Shown here in pieces: positions 1-9,081 of a DNA stretch of 64,000 nt. The notes beneath the pieces were generated by a model that worked only from the letters and a program-made list of their open reading frames with translations, was not told the origin of the DNA and searched no databases. Positions within the stretch are counted from its first letter, which is position 1. Every line of letters starts with the position of its first letter. The DNA is from Methylophilus sp. (GTDB lineage Bacteria > Pseudomonadota > Gammaproteobacteria > Burkholderiales > Methylophilaceae), in the NCBI RefSeq assembly GCF_008015755.1, contig NZ_SSGF01000011.1, positions 1 through 64,000 on the forward strand, written 5' to 3'. The translations under genes were made by a program, and so were the position numbers.

Positions 1-381
1 AAATTTCTGGTAGTGGACGACTTTTCCACCATGCGTAGAATCGTACGTAACCTGCTCAAGGAGTTGGGTTATAACAATGTGGAAGAGGCCGAAGATGGCG
101 CTGATGCATTGAATAAACTGCGTAATGGTGATTTTGAGTTTGTGGTATCTGACTGGAATATGCCGAACATGGATGGTTTAACCATGTTGCAGAATATCCG
201 CGCAGACAACAAATTATCCAAGCTGCCAGTATTGATGGTCACGGCTGAGGCTAAGAAAGAAAACATCATCGCGGCAGCGCAAGCCAAAGCAAATGGTTAT
301 GTGGTGAAACCATTTACGGCAGCAACCCTAGAAGAGAAATTATCAAAAATCTTTGAAAAATTGGAAAAAGGCGAGGTGTAA
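1..381 (+). CDS. cheY: Chemotaxis response regulator CheY (5' end outside window)
   Basis: Receiver protein that carries the phosphoryl signal from CheA to the flagellar motor switch. The reading frame is open from base 1, so the true start lies upstream and only the first few residues are missing. Visible are the acidic pair in [11 protein letters not shown], the phospho-acceptor aspartate in [10 protein letters not shown], the conserved threonine in [11 protein letters not shown] and the lysine of [14 protein letters not shown]. The sequence is very close to enterobacterial CheY over its whole length. The stop lies 2 bases before cheZ, so the two genes are cotranscribed. There is no output domain, as expected for CheY. 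Confidence 0.96.
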   Translation, partial: KFLVVDDFSTMRRIVRNLLKELGYNNVEEAEDGADALNKLRNGDFEFVVSDWNMPNMDGLTMLQNIRADNKLSKLPVLMVTAEAKKENIIAAAQAKANGYVVKPFTAATLEEKLSKIFEKLEKGEV

Positions 382-383
382 CC

Positions 384-1064
384 ATGACCGAAGCTGTCAA
401 TCCGAATCAGGACAATATTGTGGTGGACATTGCTGCTACCATCATGCAGGACCTGAATGGAAATCAACAAGAAGAAATGATCAGCCGGATTGGTCACATG
501 ACACGCTCGCTGCATGACAGCTTGAGTGGGTTGGGCTATGACAAGGTGCTGGAGCAAGTCGCACAGGAAATTCCTGATGCGCGTGATCGCTTGAGCTATG
601 TCGCTAAAATGACGGAACAGGCCGCTGAGCGGGTATTGAATGCGACAGACCAAGCCACACCGCTGCAGTCTGAATTGGCAGACCGCGCAGCAGCATTAAA
701 GCAGCGTTGGGAAGAAGTGATGCAGCGTGCCTCGTTAAAGTCGGAATACGATGCTGTGGTGCAGGAAACCTTCGCTTACTTAGCCATGGCCAATGAACAT
801 ACCACGACGACAAAGTCGCTATTGATGGACATCATGATGGCGCAGGACTTTCAGGACTTAACCGGGCAAGTGATTAAAAAGGTCACCACTCTGGCACAGG
901 ATCTTGAAAGACAACTGGTGCAAGTGCTGGTCGACTTTGCGCCACAGGTGAAAAAAGATGAGGACTCCTTGTTGAATGGGCCACAAATTGATCCGCACAA
1001 CACGGTAGATGTGGTCGCCAACCAAGAACAAGTAGATGACCTGCTGGAAAGTCTGGGATTCTAA
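384..1064 (+). CDS. cheZ: Protein phosphatase CheZ
   Basis: Dephosphorylates CheY-P and so resets the chemotaxis signal. The 226-residue protein is close to the usual family length (about 214). It has a long helical body, the active-site segment AQDFQDLTGQVIKKV around residues 151-165 with the catalytic Asp and Gln, and the C-terminal CheY-binding tail VDDLLESLGF. It starts 2 bases after cheY, with AAAAAGGCGAGG just upstream as ribosome-binding region. A strong hairpin terminator follows at 1082-1109, so cheZ is the last gene of this chemotaxis unit. Confidence 0.96.
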   Translation: MTEAVNPNQDNIVVDIAATIMQDLNGNQQEEMISRIGHMTRSLHDSLSGLGYDKVLEQVAQEIPDARDRLSYVAKMTEQAAERVLNATDQATPLQSELADRAAALKQRWEEVMQRASLKSEYDAVVQETFAYLAMANEHTTTTKSLLMDIMMAQDFQDLTGQVIKKVTTLAQDLERQLVQVLVDFAPQVKKDEDSLLNGPQIDPHNTVDVVANQEQVDDLLESLGF

Positions 1065-1081
1065 TGTTGTGTGGTCGTCTC

Positions 1082-1109
1082 AAAAAAGGCATCCTTGGAT
1101 GCCTTTTTT
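1082..1109. terminator. Bidirectional rho-independent terminator
   Basis: A perfect stem, AAAAAAGGCATCC paired with GGATGCCTTTTTT around a TT loop, lies between convergent cheZ and the DUF779 gene. It has a T-run on both strands and can end both transcripts. Confidence 0.9.
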
Positions 1110-1111
1110 AT

Positions 1112-1492
1112 TTATTGCAAGCCTATGCGTTGCTCTGGCTGCAACTGCGTCAATTCCTCATCAGAATATAGACGGCCACGCGTAATAAAGGCCATGCCAC
1201 TCCCACCGTCTAAAGAAAAAGACCCGCTGGAGCCAGGCATGGCATCCAGGATGGTATGTGTGCTGTGCATAAAGCTAAAATGGCTGTCACTCATATAAAA
1301 AACGGCGCCGCCAGGCAATTCGCCCAGTTTGACATCCGCCGGGCTAGGTCGAAACTCAGCAGCGGGTAAACACATGGGGCCGCTCCCTTCGCAACAGCCA
1401 CCAGACTGGAAGAAAACGATAGGGCCATGTTGTGCGGTTAATTGTTCAATCAATGCAACGGCCGCTGGTGTTGCTGATACCCGTTCAGTCAT
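1112..1492 (-). CDS. DUF779 protein associated with aldehyde dehydrogenase
   Basis: A protein of about 126 residues of the DUF779 family, which is commonly encoded next to NAD-dependent acetaldehyde-type dehydrogenases. Typical features are the cysteine-rich stretch FFQSGGCCEGSGPMC and a C-terminal region with DSHFSFMHSTHTILD and SGSFSLDGGSGMAF. The function is not established; the paired cysteines suggest a metal or redox role. The frame stays open to 1570, but the start at 1492 (MTERVSATPAA) is preferred because GGGGTGAG sits 5 bases upstream and it gives the usual family length. The aldehyde dehydrogenase gene is directly upstream, with a hairpin between them at 1536-1567. Confidence 0.85.
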   Translation of the reverse strand: MTERVSATPAAVALIEQLTAQHGPIVFFQSGGCCEGSGPMCLPAAEFRPSPADVKLGELPGGAVFYMSDSHFSFMHSTHTILDAMPGSSGSFSLDGGSGMAFITRGRLYSDEELTQLQPEQRIGLQ

Positions 1493-1535
1493 TTGTCTCA
1501 CCCCTGTTAATGGTTGCCATACTGTCATTATAGAT

Positions 1536-1567
1536 AAAAAAAGGAGCGAAAAATTCGCCCCTTTTTT
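1536..1567 (-). terminator. Terminator or attenuator between aldehyde dehydrogenase and DUF779 genes
   Basis: A stem AAAAGGaGCGAA/TTCGCcCCTTTT with a three-base loop lies 36 bases past the aldehyde dehydrogenase stop. On the minus strand it is followed by a T-run. It probably reduces, rather than abolishes, expression of the downstream DUF779 gene. Confidence 0.75.
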
Positions 1568-1602
1568 CAAACTTGCATGCTTGTTTTGCTTGACCCTTTA
1601 AA

Positions 1603-3123
1603 TTAGAAGAATCCTAATTTTTTCGGGCTGTAGCTGACCAGCATGTTTTTGGTTTGCTGGTAGTGATCCAGCATCATTTTGTGCGTTTCGCGGCCAATCC
1701 CTGACTCTTTGTAACCGCCAAAGGCAGCATGTGCCGGGTATGCGTGGTAACAGTTGGTCCAGACACGGCCTGCCTTGATGCCACGGCCCATACGGTAAGC
1801 GCGGCTGCCGTCACGGGTCCACACGCCAGAGCCCAAACCAAAGATCGTGTCGTTTGCAATGCTCAAGGCTTCTGCTTCATCTTTAAATGTGGTCACCGCC
1901 AACACTGGCCCAAAAATTTCTTCCTGGAAGATGCGCATTTTATTATGGCCTTTGAACAGCGTTGGCTTGATGTAATAGCCTTCTGCCAAATCTCCACCCA
2001 AAATGTTACGCTCACCGCCACAGAGTTGCTGAGCGCCTTCCTGGCGACCAATATCCATGTAAGACAGAATCTTGTTGACCTGGTCTTGAGAGGCCTGTGC
2101 ACCAATCATGGTGTTAGGGTCCAGGGGGTTGCCTTGCTTGATCGCTGCGACGCGTGGCAACACACGCTCCATAAATTTGTCGTAAATGGATTCTTGAATC
2201 AAGGCGCGGGAAGGGCAGGTACAGACTTCACCCTGGTTAAAGGCAAACAATACCAGACCTTCAACGGCTTTGTCCAAAAAGTCATCATCAGCATCCATGA
2301 TGTCTTCAAAGAAAACGTTAGGCGATTTACCGCCCAATTCTAGCGTGGCTGGAATCAGATTGCTGGCAGCGGCTTGCGCGATATAGCGTCCAGTGGCGGT
2401 AGATCCGGTAAAGGCGATTTTGGCGATACGCTTGCTGGTAGACAGTGGCGCGCCGACTTCACGGCCATATCCGTTGACGATGTTGATCACGCCTGGTGGC
2501 ACCAGGTCTGCAATCACTTCCATTAAAATTAGTAAGCTGATAGGCGTAAACTCAGCCGGTTTCATCACTACCACGTTCCCTGCTGCAACTGCTGGTGCCA
2601 GTTTCCAGGCCGCCATTAAAATAGGGAAATTCCAAGGAATAATCTGGCCAACAACGCCCAGTGGTTCATGGAAGTGGTAAGCCACTGTATGTTCGTCCAA
2701 CTCACTGATGCTGCCTTCTTGCGCACGCAAAGCACCCGCAAAATAACGGAAATGATCAGCGGCCAAAGGAATATCGGCATTCATCGTTTCGCGGATTGGT
2801 TTGCCGTTATCAACGGTTTCGGCAGTGGCTATCAGCTCAAGGTTTTGCTCGATGCGGTCTGCAATTTTCAACAACAAGTTTGAACGTTCAACGACCGAGG
2901 TTTTACCCCATTTGTCTGCCGCGGCATGCGCAGCATCCAAAGCCAGCTCGACGTCTTCAGCACTAGAACGCGACGCCTGTGTATATGGCTTCCCGGTAAT
3001 GGGTGAAATCACATCAAAATACTCACCTTTAACCGGCGCTACCCATTTGCCACCGATAAAGTTGTCATACTTGGCTTTGTATGGGACTTTGACGCCCATG
3101 GCCTTAAGAAGATCCAAACTCAT
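1603..3123 (-). CDS. NAD-dependent aldehyde dehydrogenase (acetaldehyde type, ExaC/AldB-like)
   Basis: A 506-residue cytoplasmic aldehyde dehydrogenase that oxidises short-chain aldehydes to acids with NAD(P). The full ALDH fold is present: the coenzyme-binding block [18 protein letters not shown], the glycine motif FTGSTATGR, the catalytic glutamate in LELGGKSPN, and the catalytic cysteine in [12 protein letters not shown], followed by [11 protein letters not shown]. Length and the neighbouring DUF779 gene match the acetaldehyde dehydrogenase subgroup (AldB, ExaC). CAGGAG lies 5 bases before the ATG. In a methylotroph it may detoxify aldehydes from C2 alcohols or methanol side reactions; the substrate cannot be read from the sequence. 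Confidence 0.92.
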   Translation of the reverse strand: MSLDLLKAMGVKVPYKAKYDNFIGGKWVAPVKGEYFDVISPITGKPYTQASRSSAEDVELALDAAHAAADKWGKTSVVERSNLLLKIADRIEQNLELIATAETVDNGKPIRETMNADIPLAADHFRYFAGALRAQEGSISELDEHTVAYHFHEPLGVVGQIIPWNFPILMAAWKLAPAVAAGNVVVMKPAEFTPISLLILMEVIADLVPPGVINIVNGYGREVGAPLSTSKRIAKIAFTGSTATGRYIAQAAASNLIPATLELGGKSPNVFFEDIMDADDDFLDKAVEGLVLFAFNQGEVCTCPSRALIQESIYDKFMERVLPRVAAIKQGNPLDPNTMIGAQASQDQVNKILSYMDIGRQEGAQQLCGGERNILGGDLAEGYYIKPTLFKGHNKMRIFQEEIFGPVLAVTTFKDEAEALSIANDTIFGLGSGVWTRDGSRAYRMGRGIKAGRVWTNCYHAYPAHAAFGGYKESGIGRETHKMMLDHYQQTKNMLVSYSPKKLGFF

Positions 3124-3402
3124 AGTTACTCCTGTATTTTTTCTATTAATGTTGTAGCAGAACTGCGCTCCAAACCGCTTACATCAAACCGCAATTAACT
3201 ATCGCGATAAACATGGCTTAACACCTTATTTTACAAGGCTTTGGCCGCTGTTTGTGTGCTAAACATTAAACCTTCAGGCTGACAAAAGCAAGCCTTTTTA
3301 GATAACTTTTTGATGATTTATAAGAGTGCTAAGTGGTGTTATACAGTGCATTTTTAACACCAAATTTGACCAAAGCAGGCATCAAGAAATCGATTAAATT
3401 GT
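3124..3402. other. Intergenic region between aldehyde dehydrogenase and tRNA-Ser
   Basis: About 280 bases without a supportable ORF. It must hold the leftward promoter of the aldehyde dehydrogenase gene. I see no clear -24/-12 or -35/-10 pair on that strand; the only symmetric element is a short ATCGCGAT palindrome near 3200. Confidence 0.5.
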
Positions 3403-3432
3403 TTGGCGGCAACGAGTTTTATGGGCTATAAT
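3403..3432 (+). promoter_or_regulatory. Sigma-70 promoter of tRNA-Ser
   Basis: TTGGCG (3403-3408), an 18-base spacer and a perfect TATAAT (3427-3432) place the transcription start a few bases before the mature tRNA at 3446. Confidence 0.8.
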
Positions 3433-3445
3433 CGCGCCTTCTTTC

Positions 3446-3535
3446 GGAGAGATGGATGAGCGGTTTAAGTCACCACCCTGGAAAGGTGGCATAGGGGCAA
3501 CTCTATCGAGGGTTCGAATCCCTCTCTCTCCGCCA
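3446..3535 (+). tRNA. tRNA-Ser (anticodon GGA)
   Basis: A class II tRNA of 90 bases with encoded CCA. The acceptor strands GGAGAGA and TCTCTCC pair fully. The anticodon stem CCACC/GGTGG encloses the loop CTGGAAA (anticodon GGA, reads UCC/UCU). A long variable arm (GGGGCAACTC region) and the T-loop GTTCGAATC are clear. It is followed by a terminator hairpin and has its own promoter. Confidence 0.97.
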
Positions 3536-3540
3536 AATAT

Positions 3541-3566
3541 AAAAAGCACCCATTGGGTGCTTTTTT
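3541..3566 (+). terminator. Terminator of tRNA-Ser
   Basis: AAAAAGCACCC/GGGTGCTTTTTT hairpin with ATT loop, directly after the tRNA and followed by a T-rich tract. It also faces the convergent comEA-like gene. Confidence 0.88.
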
Positions 3567-3591
3567 GTTTTTAAGGTTTAGGGCGATATTG

Positions 3592-3891
3592 CTATTTCTT
3601 TTTATCTGCTTTGATCGTTTCTGCAGGTGATAGCTTTTTACCGCTAATGCTGACATCTTTTTTCAGGTTGGCTAATGTAGCCTGACCAATGCCCGGTACC
3701 TGATCCAATTCATCCACAGATTTAAAGCCACCGCTTTTTTTGCGATATTCAATAATAGCCTGAGCTTTCGCCGGGCCAATGCCATTCAGGCTTTCTAATT
3801 CTGTTTGGCTGGCGGTATTGATATCGACAACGGCATACGCGGCTGGTAACAGCATGAAAAACAGTAAATAAGCGAGTAGTGTTTGCTTCAT
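3592..3891 (-). CDS. ComEA-family helix-hairpin-helix DNA-binding protein
   Basis: A 99-residue exported protein. Residues 1-20 form a signal peptide (hydrophobic core [16 protein letters not shown]). The mature part is a ComEA-type double helix-hairpin-helix unit with [18 protein letters not shown] and [16 protein letters not shown], ending in a lysine-rich tail. Single-domain proteins of this kind bind double-stranded DNA in the periplasm during natural transformation, although many betaproteobacteria carry them without known competence. It stands alone, between the tRNA terminator and a second terminator at 3911-3947, so it is probably monocistronic. Confidence 0.88.
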   Translation of the reverse strand: MKQTLLAYLLFFMLLPAAYAVVDINTASQTELESLNGIGPAKAQAIIEYRKKSGGFKSVDELDQVPGIGQATLANLKKDVSISGKKLSPAETIKADKKK

Positions 3892-3910
3892 AGTTCCTCC
3901 GTATGATCAA

Positions 3911-3947
3911 AAAATAAAAACAGGCTTGAATGGCCTGTTTTTATTTT
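3911..3947. terminator. Terminator downstream of pyrF
   Basis: AAAATAAAAACAGGC paired with GCCTGTTTTTATTTT around a short loop. A symmetric A/T flank makes it usable on both strands; it most likely ends the leftward lapB-pyrF transcript before comEA. Confidence 0.8.
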
Positions 3948-4000
3948 ACTGACTCACCGTGAGTACAAAGACTCGCGCAGCTTAATAATGTTAATTTGTA

Positions 4001-4696
4001 TTAAATATTTTTAATTATTGTGTTTAGTGCAACAAGTGGATCGGCGGCTTGTGTAATCGGACGGCCGATCACCAAGTAGTGTGCGCCCAGATTTAATGCC
4101 TCCTCTGGCGTGACGATTCTGGTTTGGTCGTCTTGGTTCGCGTCACGTGGACGGATACCGGGCGTTACCAAGCAAAAGCCTGCACCTAACGCCAGTTTAA
4201 GCATGCGTGCTTCTTGTGCTGAGCAGACAACGCCATTTAAACCGGCTTGCTGCGTCATGGTGGCCAGTGCTAACACGTGCTCATTGAGAGAGCGTTGAAT
4301 GCCTAAGCTGTGCAAGGTGGCTTCATCCATGCTGGTTAATACGGTAACGGCAATAAGTAAAGGGGCCTGGTTGCCAAAGGCTTTGTCCAGCCCTTCGCGT
4401 GCTGCTTGCATCATGGGCAAACCGCCGCTGGCATGCACGTTGAGCATCCAGACACCGAGATTTGCTGCGGCCTTACAGGCTTTGGCAACGGTGTTAGGAA
4501 TGTCGTGAAATTTCAAATCCAAAAAGACATCATAGTCGCGTTTGACCAGCGACTCGACAAAAGCTGGGCCTGCGGCTGTGAAGAGCTCTTTGCCGACTTT
4601 GAGTTTACACAGGGTTGGATCCAGGCGGTCAACGAGGGCAGTGGCCGACGTGGCATCTGCGTAGTCGAGGGCGACAATAATTTTGCTATCAGTCAT
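4001..4696 (-). CDS. pyrF: Orotidine 5'-phosphate decarboxylase
   Basis: Last step of de novo UMP synthesis: OMP to UMP plus CO2, in the cytoplasm. The 231-residue length is normal for the short PyrF group. The catalytic Asp-Lys-Asp set is in [13 protein letters not shown] (about residues 58-70). The substrate-binding ends VALDYAD near the N-terminus, TPGIRP near residue 178 and VIGRPIT near residue 210 are present. It lies 29 bases downstream of lapB, in the same order as in many beta- and gammaproteobacteria, so the two are likely one transcription unit. Confidence 0.97.
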   Translation of the reverse strand: MTDSKIIVALDYADATSATALVDRLDPTLCKLKVGKELFTAAGPAFVESLVKRDYDVFLDLKFHDIPNTVAKACKAAANLGVWMLNVHASGGLPMMQAAREGLDKAFGNQAPLLIAVTVLTSMDEATLHSLGIQRSLNEHVLALATMTQQAGLNGVVCSAQEARMLKLALGAGFCLVTPGIRPRDANQDDQTRIVTPEEALNLGAHYLVIGRPITQAADPLVALNTIIKNI

Positions 4697-4725
4697 AAGG
4701 AGTTAAATGCTCTGGGTTAATAAGG

Positions 4726-5955
4726 CTACTTACGTTTGAGTAGCTTGATATCTCTAATCGTGGCTTCAGTTGGTTCAGGCGGCAGTGATTCCCAGGCGTT
4801 ACAGGCCGGGCATTGCCAGTGGTATTGCTTGGCGCGGAAACCACATTGATCACAATAGTAGGCGGCACGGTCACCAATGGCGTTGCGCACGGTCTGTTGC
4901 ATCAGTTGCAGGTCATGTTGTTCGTCATCCAGCATGGCGCGCGCTTGCAAGAGCTGGTCCAGCGATTTCAGGCTGGGTTTACGTATCAACTCATTGCGTG
5001 CCAGTTTGGCGGCTTTGTCTGCACCTTCTGCTTGTAGCGTCGCTTCATAAAGCACGGACATCATGCTGCTGATTTGATAGGTTTCCAGGTATTGGTGTAA
5101 TTGGCTCAAGCCTTCGCTTAAGCCTTTGCTGACTTTGTTGGATTCAGTATCGCTTTCACCATAAAGTAATGAGTAGCTCTTGAGCATTTTTTGCGCCACC
5201 AGCCCCAAGTGTTCCGGCGCCTGCATTTCAATGCGCTTCCAAAATGCGATGGCCTCTGTATGATGACCTTGTTGCGCGGCGATATCACCTAACAACACGT
5301 TAGCGCGCACACAGTTTTTATTGGCGTCCAGCGCTTGTTCCAGTTGTGTTTTGGCATGCGCCCAATCCTGGCGAATCATGGCATTGGCAGCCAGTTCGCA
5401 ATAATATTGCGCGACCTCTTTGCGGTAAGAAATCCCAGAAGAGCGTTCTAACTCAATGGCAATCTCAATCGCGTCTGACCATTCGCGTTCTTTAACGTAG
5501 ATTTCAAGCAAATGCCGTAACGCGGCTTGTTCATAGCGTGTATGACGCAAGGTTTTAAAAATCTCTTCAGCGCGGTCATACAAACCGGCTTTAAAGTAAT
5601 CCTGTGCTAGCTCGACCTTGATTGAGGTGGATTGTTGCTCGGTCAGCTCGTAGTTTTCGAGCAAATTCATATGTAGGTGAATGGCGCGGTCGGTTTCACC
5701 GGTACGGCGGAACAGGCTGCCGAGCACAAAATGCAGTTCTAGCGAATCTTTGTTCAGGTAGAGCGCTTCGCTAAAGGCATCCACTGCTTTGTGGTACTGG
5801 TCTGCAATTAGCAGATTGAGGCCTTTAAAATAGGTGGCTGGCAGTGAGGTGGATTCAGCAATCAATTGCTTGATATCGACACGGGCTGCAATCCAGCCCA
5901 GTGTAAAAAACAGCGGCAGAATCAATAGCCACCAATATTCAAATTCAACCAGCAT
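4726..5955 (-). CDS. lapB: Lipopolysaccharide assembly protein LapB (YciM)
   Basis: Inner-membrane TPR protein that links LPS synthesis to assembly and, in E. coli, recruits LpxC to the FtsH protease. Residues about 6-24 form the single N-terminal membrane helix (LLILPLFFTLGWIAARVD). Several tetratricopeptide repeats follow. The C-terminus carries the rubredoxin-like metal knuckle YYCDQCGFRAKQYHWQCPAC (two CxxC pairs), diagnostic for LapB. At 409 residues it is slightly longer than E. coli LapB (389). The small gene lapA, which usually sits between ihfB and lapB, is absent; a terminator separates lapB from ihfB instead. Confidence 0.95.
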   Translation of the reverse strand: MLVEFEYWWLLILPLFFTLGWIAARVDIKQLIAESTSLPATYFKGLNLLIADQYHKAVDAFSEALYLNKDSLELHFVLGSLFRRTGETDRAIHLHMNLLENYELTEQQSTSIKVELAQDYFKAGLYDRAEEIFKTLRHTRYEQAALRHLLEIYVKEREWSDAIEIAIELERSSGISYRKEVAQYYCELAANAMIRQDWAHAKTQLEQALDANKNCVRANVLLGDIAAQQGHHTEAIAFWKRIEMQAPEHLGLVAQKMLKSYSLLYGESDTESNKVSKGLSEGLSQLHQYLETYQISSMMSVLYEATLQAEGADKAAKLARNELIRKPSLKSLDQLLQARAMLDDEQHDLQLMQQTVRNAIGDRAAYYCDQCGFRAKQYHWQCPACNAWESLPPEPTEATIRDIKLLKRK

Positions 5956-6034
5956 AGGGGGTCTCTTTTCAGGTCAGGCTTTATTTTACCCAAGCAGTTG
6001 GCGATGCGCTATGAATAGCGTTCATCGTAGGTAA

Positions 6035-6063
6035 AAAAAACGGTATCCGAAGATACCGTTTTT
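6035..6063. terminator. Terminator between ihfB and lapB
   Basis: AAAAAACGGTATC/GATACCGTTTTT hairpin with a CGAA tetraloop. It ends the rpsA-ihfB transcript ahead of lapB. Confidence 0.85.
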
Positions 6064-6084
6064 GCTTACTACTTAATCAAAAAA

Positions 6085-6372
6085 TTAAGATTCGATAGCG
6101 TCCACGCGGTCACGCAGCTCTTTACCCGCTTTAAAGTGTGGCACGTATTTGGCCGGTACTTGTACTTTTGTACCAGTTTTCGGATTACGTCCCAAACGAG
6201 GCGGGCGGTAGTTGAGGCTAAAGCTGCCAAAACCGCGTATCTCGATACGCTCGCCCGTCGCCAGGTTTTCCGTCATCGCATCCAGGATGGTTTTGACGGA
6301 TAACTCGGCATCTTTCAGCACTAATTGCGGAAAGCGCTGGGCAAGCAGGTCTATCAGTTCAGATCTTGTCAT
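6085..6372 (-). CDS. ihfB: Integration host factor subunit beta
   Basis: DNA-bending nucleoid protein that works as a heterodimer with IhfA. 95 residues, standard length. The family features are the start [15 protein letters not shown], the beta-arm region [26 protein letters not shown] with the tip proline that intercalates in DNA, and [12 protein letters not shown] at the end. It lies 14 bases after rpsA and is followed by a terminator, so it belongs to the rpsA unit as in most proteobacteria. Confidence 0.97.
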   Translation of the reverse strand: MTRSELIDLLAQRFPQLVLKDAELSVKTILDAMTENLATGERIEIRGFGSFSLNYRPPRLGRNPKTGTKVQVPAKYVPHFKAGKELRDRVDAIES

Positions 6373-6386
6373 GATCTAAAGCCTTC

Positions 6387-7883
6387 TTATTTTTTGCTGT
6401 CCAGCTTGGCTTTCAACAAAGCACCCAAGTTGGTTGTGCCAGCAGAAGCTTCGTCGATCATCACGTCGTCAGCTTTTGCTTTCTTGGCTTTTGGTTTGCC
6501 AGATTTGTCGTCACCAATCGGAGCGCTGTTGCCGCTAGGATCTTCAGTCAACTGCTTAACGCCCAGAGAGATACGCTCTTTCTCAACGTCAATGCCCAAG
6601 ATAACAGCTTGCAGCTCGTCACCTTTTTTGAAGTTGCGGATCGCTTCTTCGCCAGACTGAGTCCATGACAGGTCAGACAAGTGTACCAAACCATCGATGC
6701 CACCTGGCAAGCCAATGAATACGCCAAAGTCAGTGATAGACTTGATTTGACCAGCGACTTTGTCACCTTTAGCGTGCGTTGCAGCGAAATCATCCCATGG
6801 GTTTGGTTTGCACTGTTTCATGCCCAAGGACAGACGACGACGGTCTTCGTCGATTTCCAGAATCATCACTTCAACTTCGTCGCCCAATTGAGCGATTTTG
6901 CCTGGGTGAATGTTCTTGTTAGTCCAGTCCATTTCAGACACGTGTACCAAACCTTCAATGCCTGGTTCTACTTCAACAAACGCGCCGTAGTCAGTCAGGT
7001 TAGATACTTTACCGAACAGGCGTGTGCCTACTGGGTAACGGCGGCTCAATGCCACCCATGGGTCGTCGCCCAACTGTTTGATGCCCAGAGAAACACGGTT
7101 TTTCTCTTGGTCGAACTTCAGGATCTTGGCTTCAACTTCTTCACCAACGGTCAGCACTTCTGATGGGTGCTTCACACGGCGCCATGCCAAATCAGTGATG
7201 TGCAACAGACCATCGATACCGCCCAGATCCACGAACGCGCCGTAGTCAGTGATGTTTTTAACGATACCTTTGATCACAGCACCTTCGGTCAGGCTGCCCA
7301 ACAGTGCTTCACGGTCGGCACCCAGGGTGTCTTCCATCACTGCGCGGCGTGAAACCACGATGTTGTTACGCTTACGATCCAGTTTGATGACTTTGAAGTC
7401 CCACTCTTTGTTTTCGTAAGGTGTGGTGTCTTTAACAGGACGAATATCTACCAGTGAACCTGGCAGGAATGCCATGATGCCGCTGACAGAAACGCGCAGA
7501 CCGCCTTTAACACGGCTGCTTACAAAACCTTTGACCACGCGGCCTTCGTTCATGGCTTCTTCCAGATCCAGCCATGCTTGCATTTTCTTCGCTTTTTCGC
7601 GAGAAAGTTGTGTAGAACCAAAACCGTCTTCCAGTTTTTCAATCGCTACTTTAACGAAGTCGCCAACGGCAACTTCCAGCTCGCCTTGCGCATTTTTAAA
7701 TTCGCTAGCGTTGATCACGCTTTCGGATTTCAGGCCAGCGTTCACGATGACGAAATCATTGTCTACAGACACTACTTCGGCGGTGATTACTTCACCTGCG
7801 CGCATTTCCTGGCGGGCCAGGCTTTCTTCGAAGAGGGCTGCAAAAGATTCCATGGAGGAGGATGTATTAGAAATAGAAGCCAT
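6387..7883 (-). CDS. rpsA: 30S ribosomal protein S1 (five S1 domains)
   Basis: RNA-binding ribosomal protein that brings mRNA to the 30S subunit. The start at 7883 ([15 protein letters not shown]) matches family N-termini; the frame runs 15 bases further upstream. I count five S1 motifs: two ribosome-binding divergent domains (about residues 24-90 and 105-171), then three canonical ones with [33 protein letters not shown] and [17 protein letters not shown]. After domain five the protein ends in a lysine/alanine-rich tail. E. coli S1 has six domains and 557 residues; here the length is 498 and domain six is missing. The frame reads cleanly to its stop, so this is not an obvious frameshift. Confidence 0.95.
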   Translation of the reverse strand: MASISNTSSSMESFAALFEESLARQEMRAGEVITAEVVSVDNDFVIVNAGLKSESVINASEFKNAQGELEVAVGDFVKVAIEKLEDGFGSTQLSREKAKKMQAWLDLEEAMNEGRVVKGFVSSRVKGGLRVSVSGIMAFLPGSLVDIRPVKDTTPYENKEWDFKVIKLDRKRNNIVVSRRAVMEDTLGADREALLGSLTEGAVIKGIVKNITDYGAFVDLGGIDGLLHITDLAWRRVKHPSEVLTVGEEVEAKILKFDQEKNRVSLGIKQLGDDPWVALSRRYPVGTRLFGKVSNLTDYGAFVEVEPGIEGLVHVSEMDWTNKNIHPGKIAQLGDEVEVMILEIDEDRRRLSLGMKQCKPNPWDDFAATHAKGDKVAGQIKSITDFGVFIGLPGGIDGLVHLSDLSWTQSGEEAIRNFKKGDELQAVILGIDVEKERISLGVKQLTEDPSGNSAPIGDDKSGKPKAKKAKADDVMIDEASAGTTNLGALLKAKLDSKK

Positions 7884-7972
7884 TAAAAAATTGTCCAATT
7901 TTTACTCGCATGAATGACAGACATCGTTCAGCGAGCCATTGCTGCACGGATGCGCAACACAATGGAAAAGGT

Positions 7973-8005
7973 TAAAAAATATTGCTCAAGCATGACTTGA
8001 GCAAT
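7973..8005 (-). terminator. Terminator between cmk and rpsA
   Basis: Stem ATTGCTCAAG/CTTGAGCAAT with a five-base loop; on the minus strand it is followed by ATTTTTT. It separates cmk from rpsA, so rpsA must have its own promoter in the leader between 7884 and 7972. Confidence 0.8.
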
Positions 8006-8061
8006 CCGAATCCAAAACTATACACAAAAAAATTAGTGAGTTCAATGACTTATGCAGTTTT

Positions 8062-8739
8062 TTACGCTGATTGGCCCGCTTTTTTAAAGGCTTCGATAAT
8101 GATGTTCACGGCTTGTTCGATATTCTTGTCGGTGGTATCCAGCAAAATGGCATCAGGGAGTTGTTTTAATGGTGCCGCAGCACGCTGGCTGTCACGCAGG
8201 TCACGTTGTTTCAAATCTGCCAGTATCAAGGCGTAATCGGTCGTTTCACCACGGTTAATTAATTGGTCATAGCGGCGTTTGGCGCGGGTTTCTACTGCGG
8301 CGGTCAAAAAGATTTTCAAACCAGCATCCGGGAAAATCACCGAGCCAATGTCGCGCCCGTCGCCCACCAGTCCAGGCGCTTGCCTGAAGTTGCGTTGTGT
8401 TTGTAGCAAGGCGGTGCGCACTTCGGGGTGCACGGCTACTTCAGAGGCGCCTTTACCCATTTGCTCGGTGCGAATATGGGCACTGACTTGTTCGCCATTC
8501 AGATAAGCCTCACCGTGCTCAAATGTGATGGCCATTTTGGCCGCAATGTCTGCCAGTTTGCTGGCGTCTGACCAGGCAACCTGCTGTTGATAGGCAGCAT
8601 AAGCCAGCAGCCGGTAAAGCGCACCAGAGTCCAGATAGTGGAAGCCAAACTTTTTGGCGACGCGTTCTGCGACGCTGCCTTTGCCGGAAGCAGAAGGGCC
8701 GTCAATGGCGATGACGGGTGGGAGAGAGGTGTTTGTCAT
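8062..8739 (-). CDS. cmk: Cytidylate kinase
   Basis: Phosphorylates CMP and dCMP with ATP. 225 residues, usual length. The P-loop is IAIDGPSASGKGSVAERVA near the N-terminus, followed by FHYLDSGALYR; the CMP-binding region includes VGDGRDIGSVIFPDAGLKIFLTA, and the lid region follows with RAKRRYDQL. It keeps the conserved aroA-cmk-rpsA order, although a small DUF2061 gene on the opposite strand now lies between aroA and cmk, so cmk needs its own promoter. Confidence 0.97.
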   Translation of the reverse strand: MTNTSLPPVIAIDGPSASGKGSVAERVAKKFGFHYLDSGALYRLLAYAAYQQQVAWSDASKLADIAAKMAITFEHGEAYLNGEQVSAHIRTEQMGKGASEVAVHPEVRTALLQTQRNFRQAPGLVGDGRDIGSVIFPDAGLKIFLTAAVETRAKRRYDQLINRGETTDYALILADLKQRDLRDSQRAAAPLKQLPDAILLDTTDKNIEQAVNIIIEAFKKAGQSA

Positions 8740-8830
8740 AAGATTTATTTATCAAATACTTTAAAACAATGAATTGGATTTTGGTTTTGAGCTTTTGTAA
8801 CATGGAGCCATCTTATGCAAGGAGCTCACC

Positions 8831-9055
8831 ATGATTAAAACCGCCTCATTCGCCATGCTGCATTTTAGCGTCGCTTTTACCGTTGCCTACCTGTTAACGG
8901 GCAGCATGCTGGTCGGTGGCCTGATGGCGCTGGTCGAGCCTGCCTGCAACACGGTTGTGTTTTACTTTCACGAGCGCGCCTGGCAGCGCCACCAGCATGC
9001 GCATGCCGCAATACCTGCCGAGCCGGACGAACATGAGTGGGCATACGCGGCCTGA
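8831..9055 (+). CDS. DUF2061 small membrane protein
   Basis: A 74-residue protein of the DUF2061 family. Two hydrophobic segments cover residues about 5-21 and 24-46 (HFSVAFTVAYLLTGSMLVGG and LMALVEPACNTVVFYFHE), with the family signature ALVEPxxNTVVFYFHERAW. The C-terminus is rich in His, Ala and Glu. The function of the family is unknown. AAGGAG precedes the ATG at good distance. It runs against both neighbours (aroA and cmk), interrupting an otherwise conserved minus-strand block. Confidence 0.85.
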   Translation: MIKTASFAMLHFSVAFTVAYLLTGSMLVGGLMALVEPACNTVVFYFHERAWQRHQHAHAAIPAEPDEHEWAYAA

Positions 9056-9081
9056 TTAGATAGCATTAAACAGCCAAAACG

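Noticed and set aside
1071..1298. Plus-strand ORF of 75 codons over the DUF779 gene
   Set aside because: It is the antisense shadow of a well-supported gene, starts inside the terminator region and resembles no protein family.
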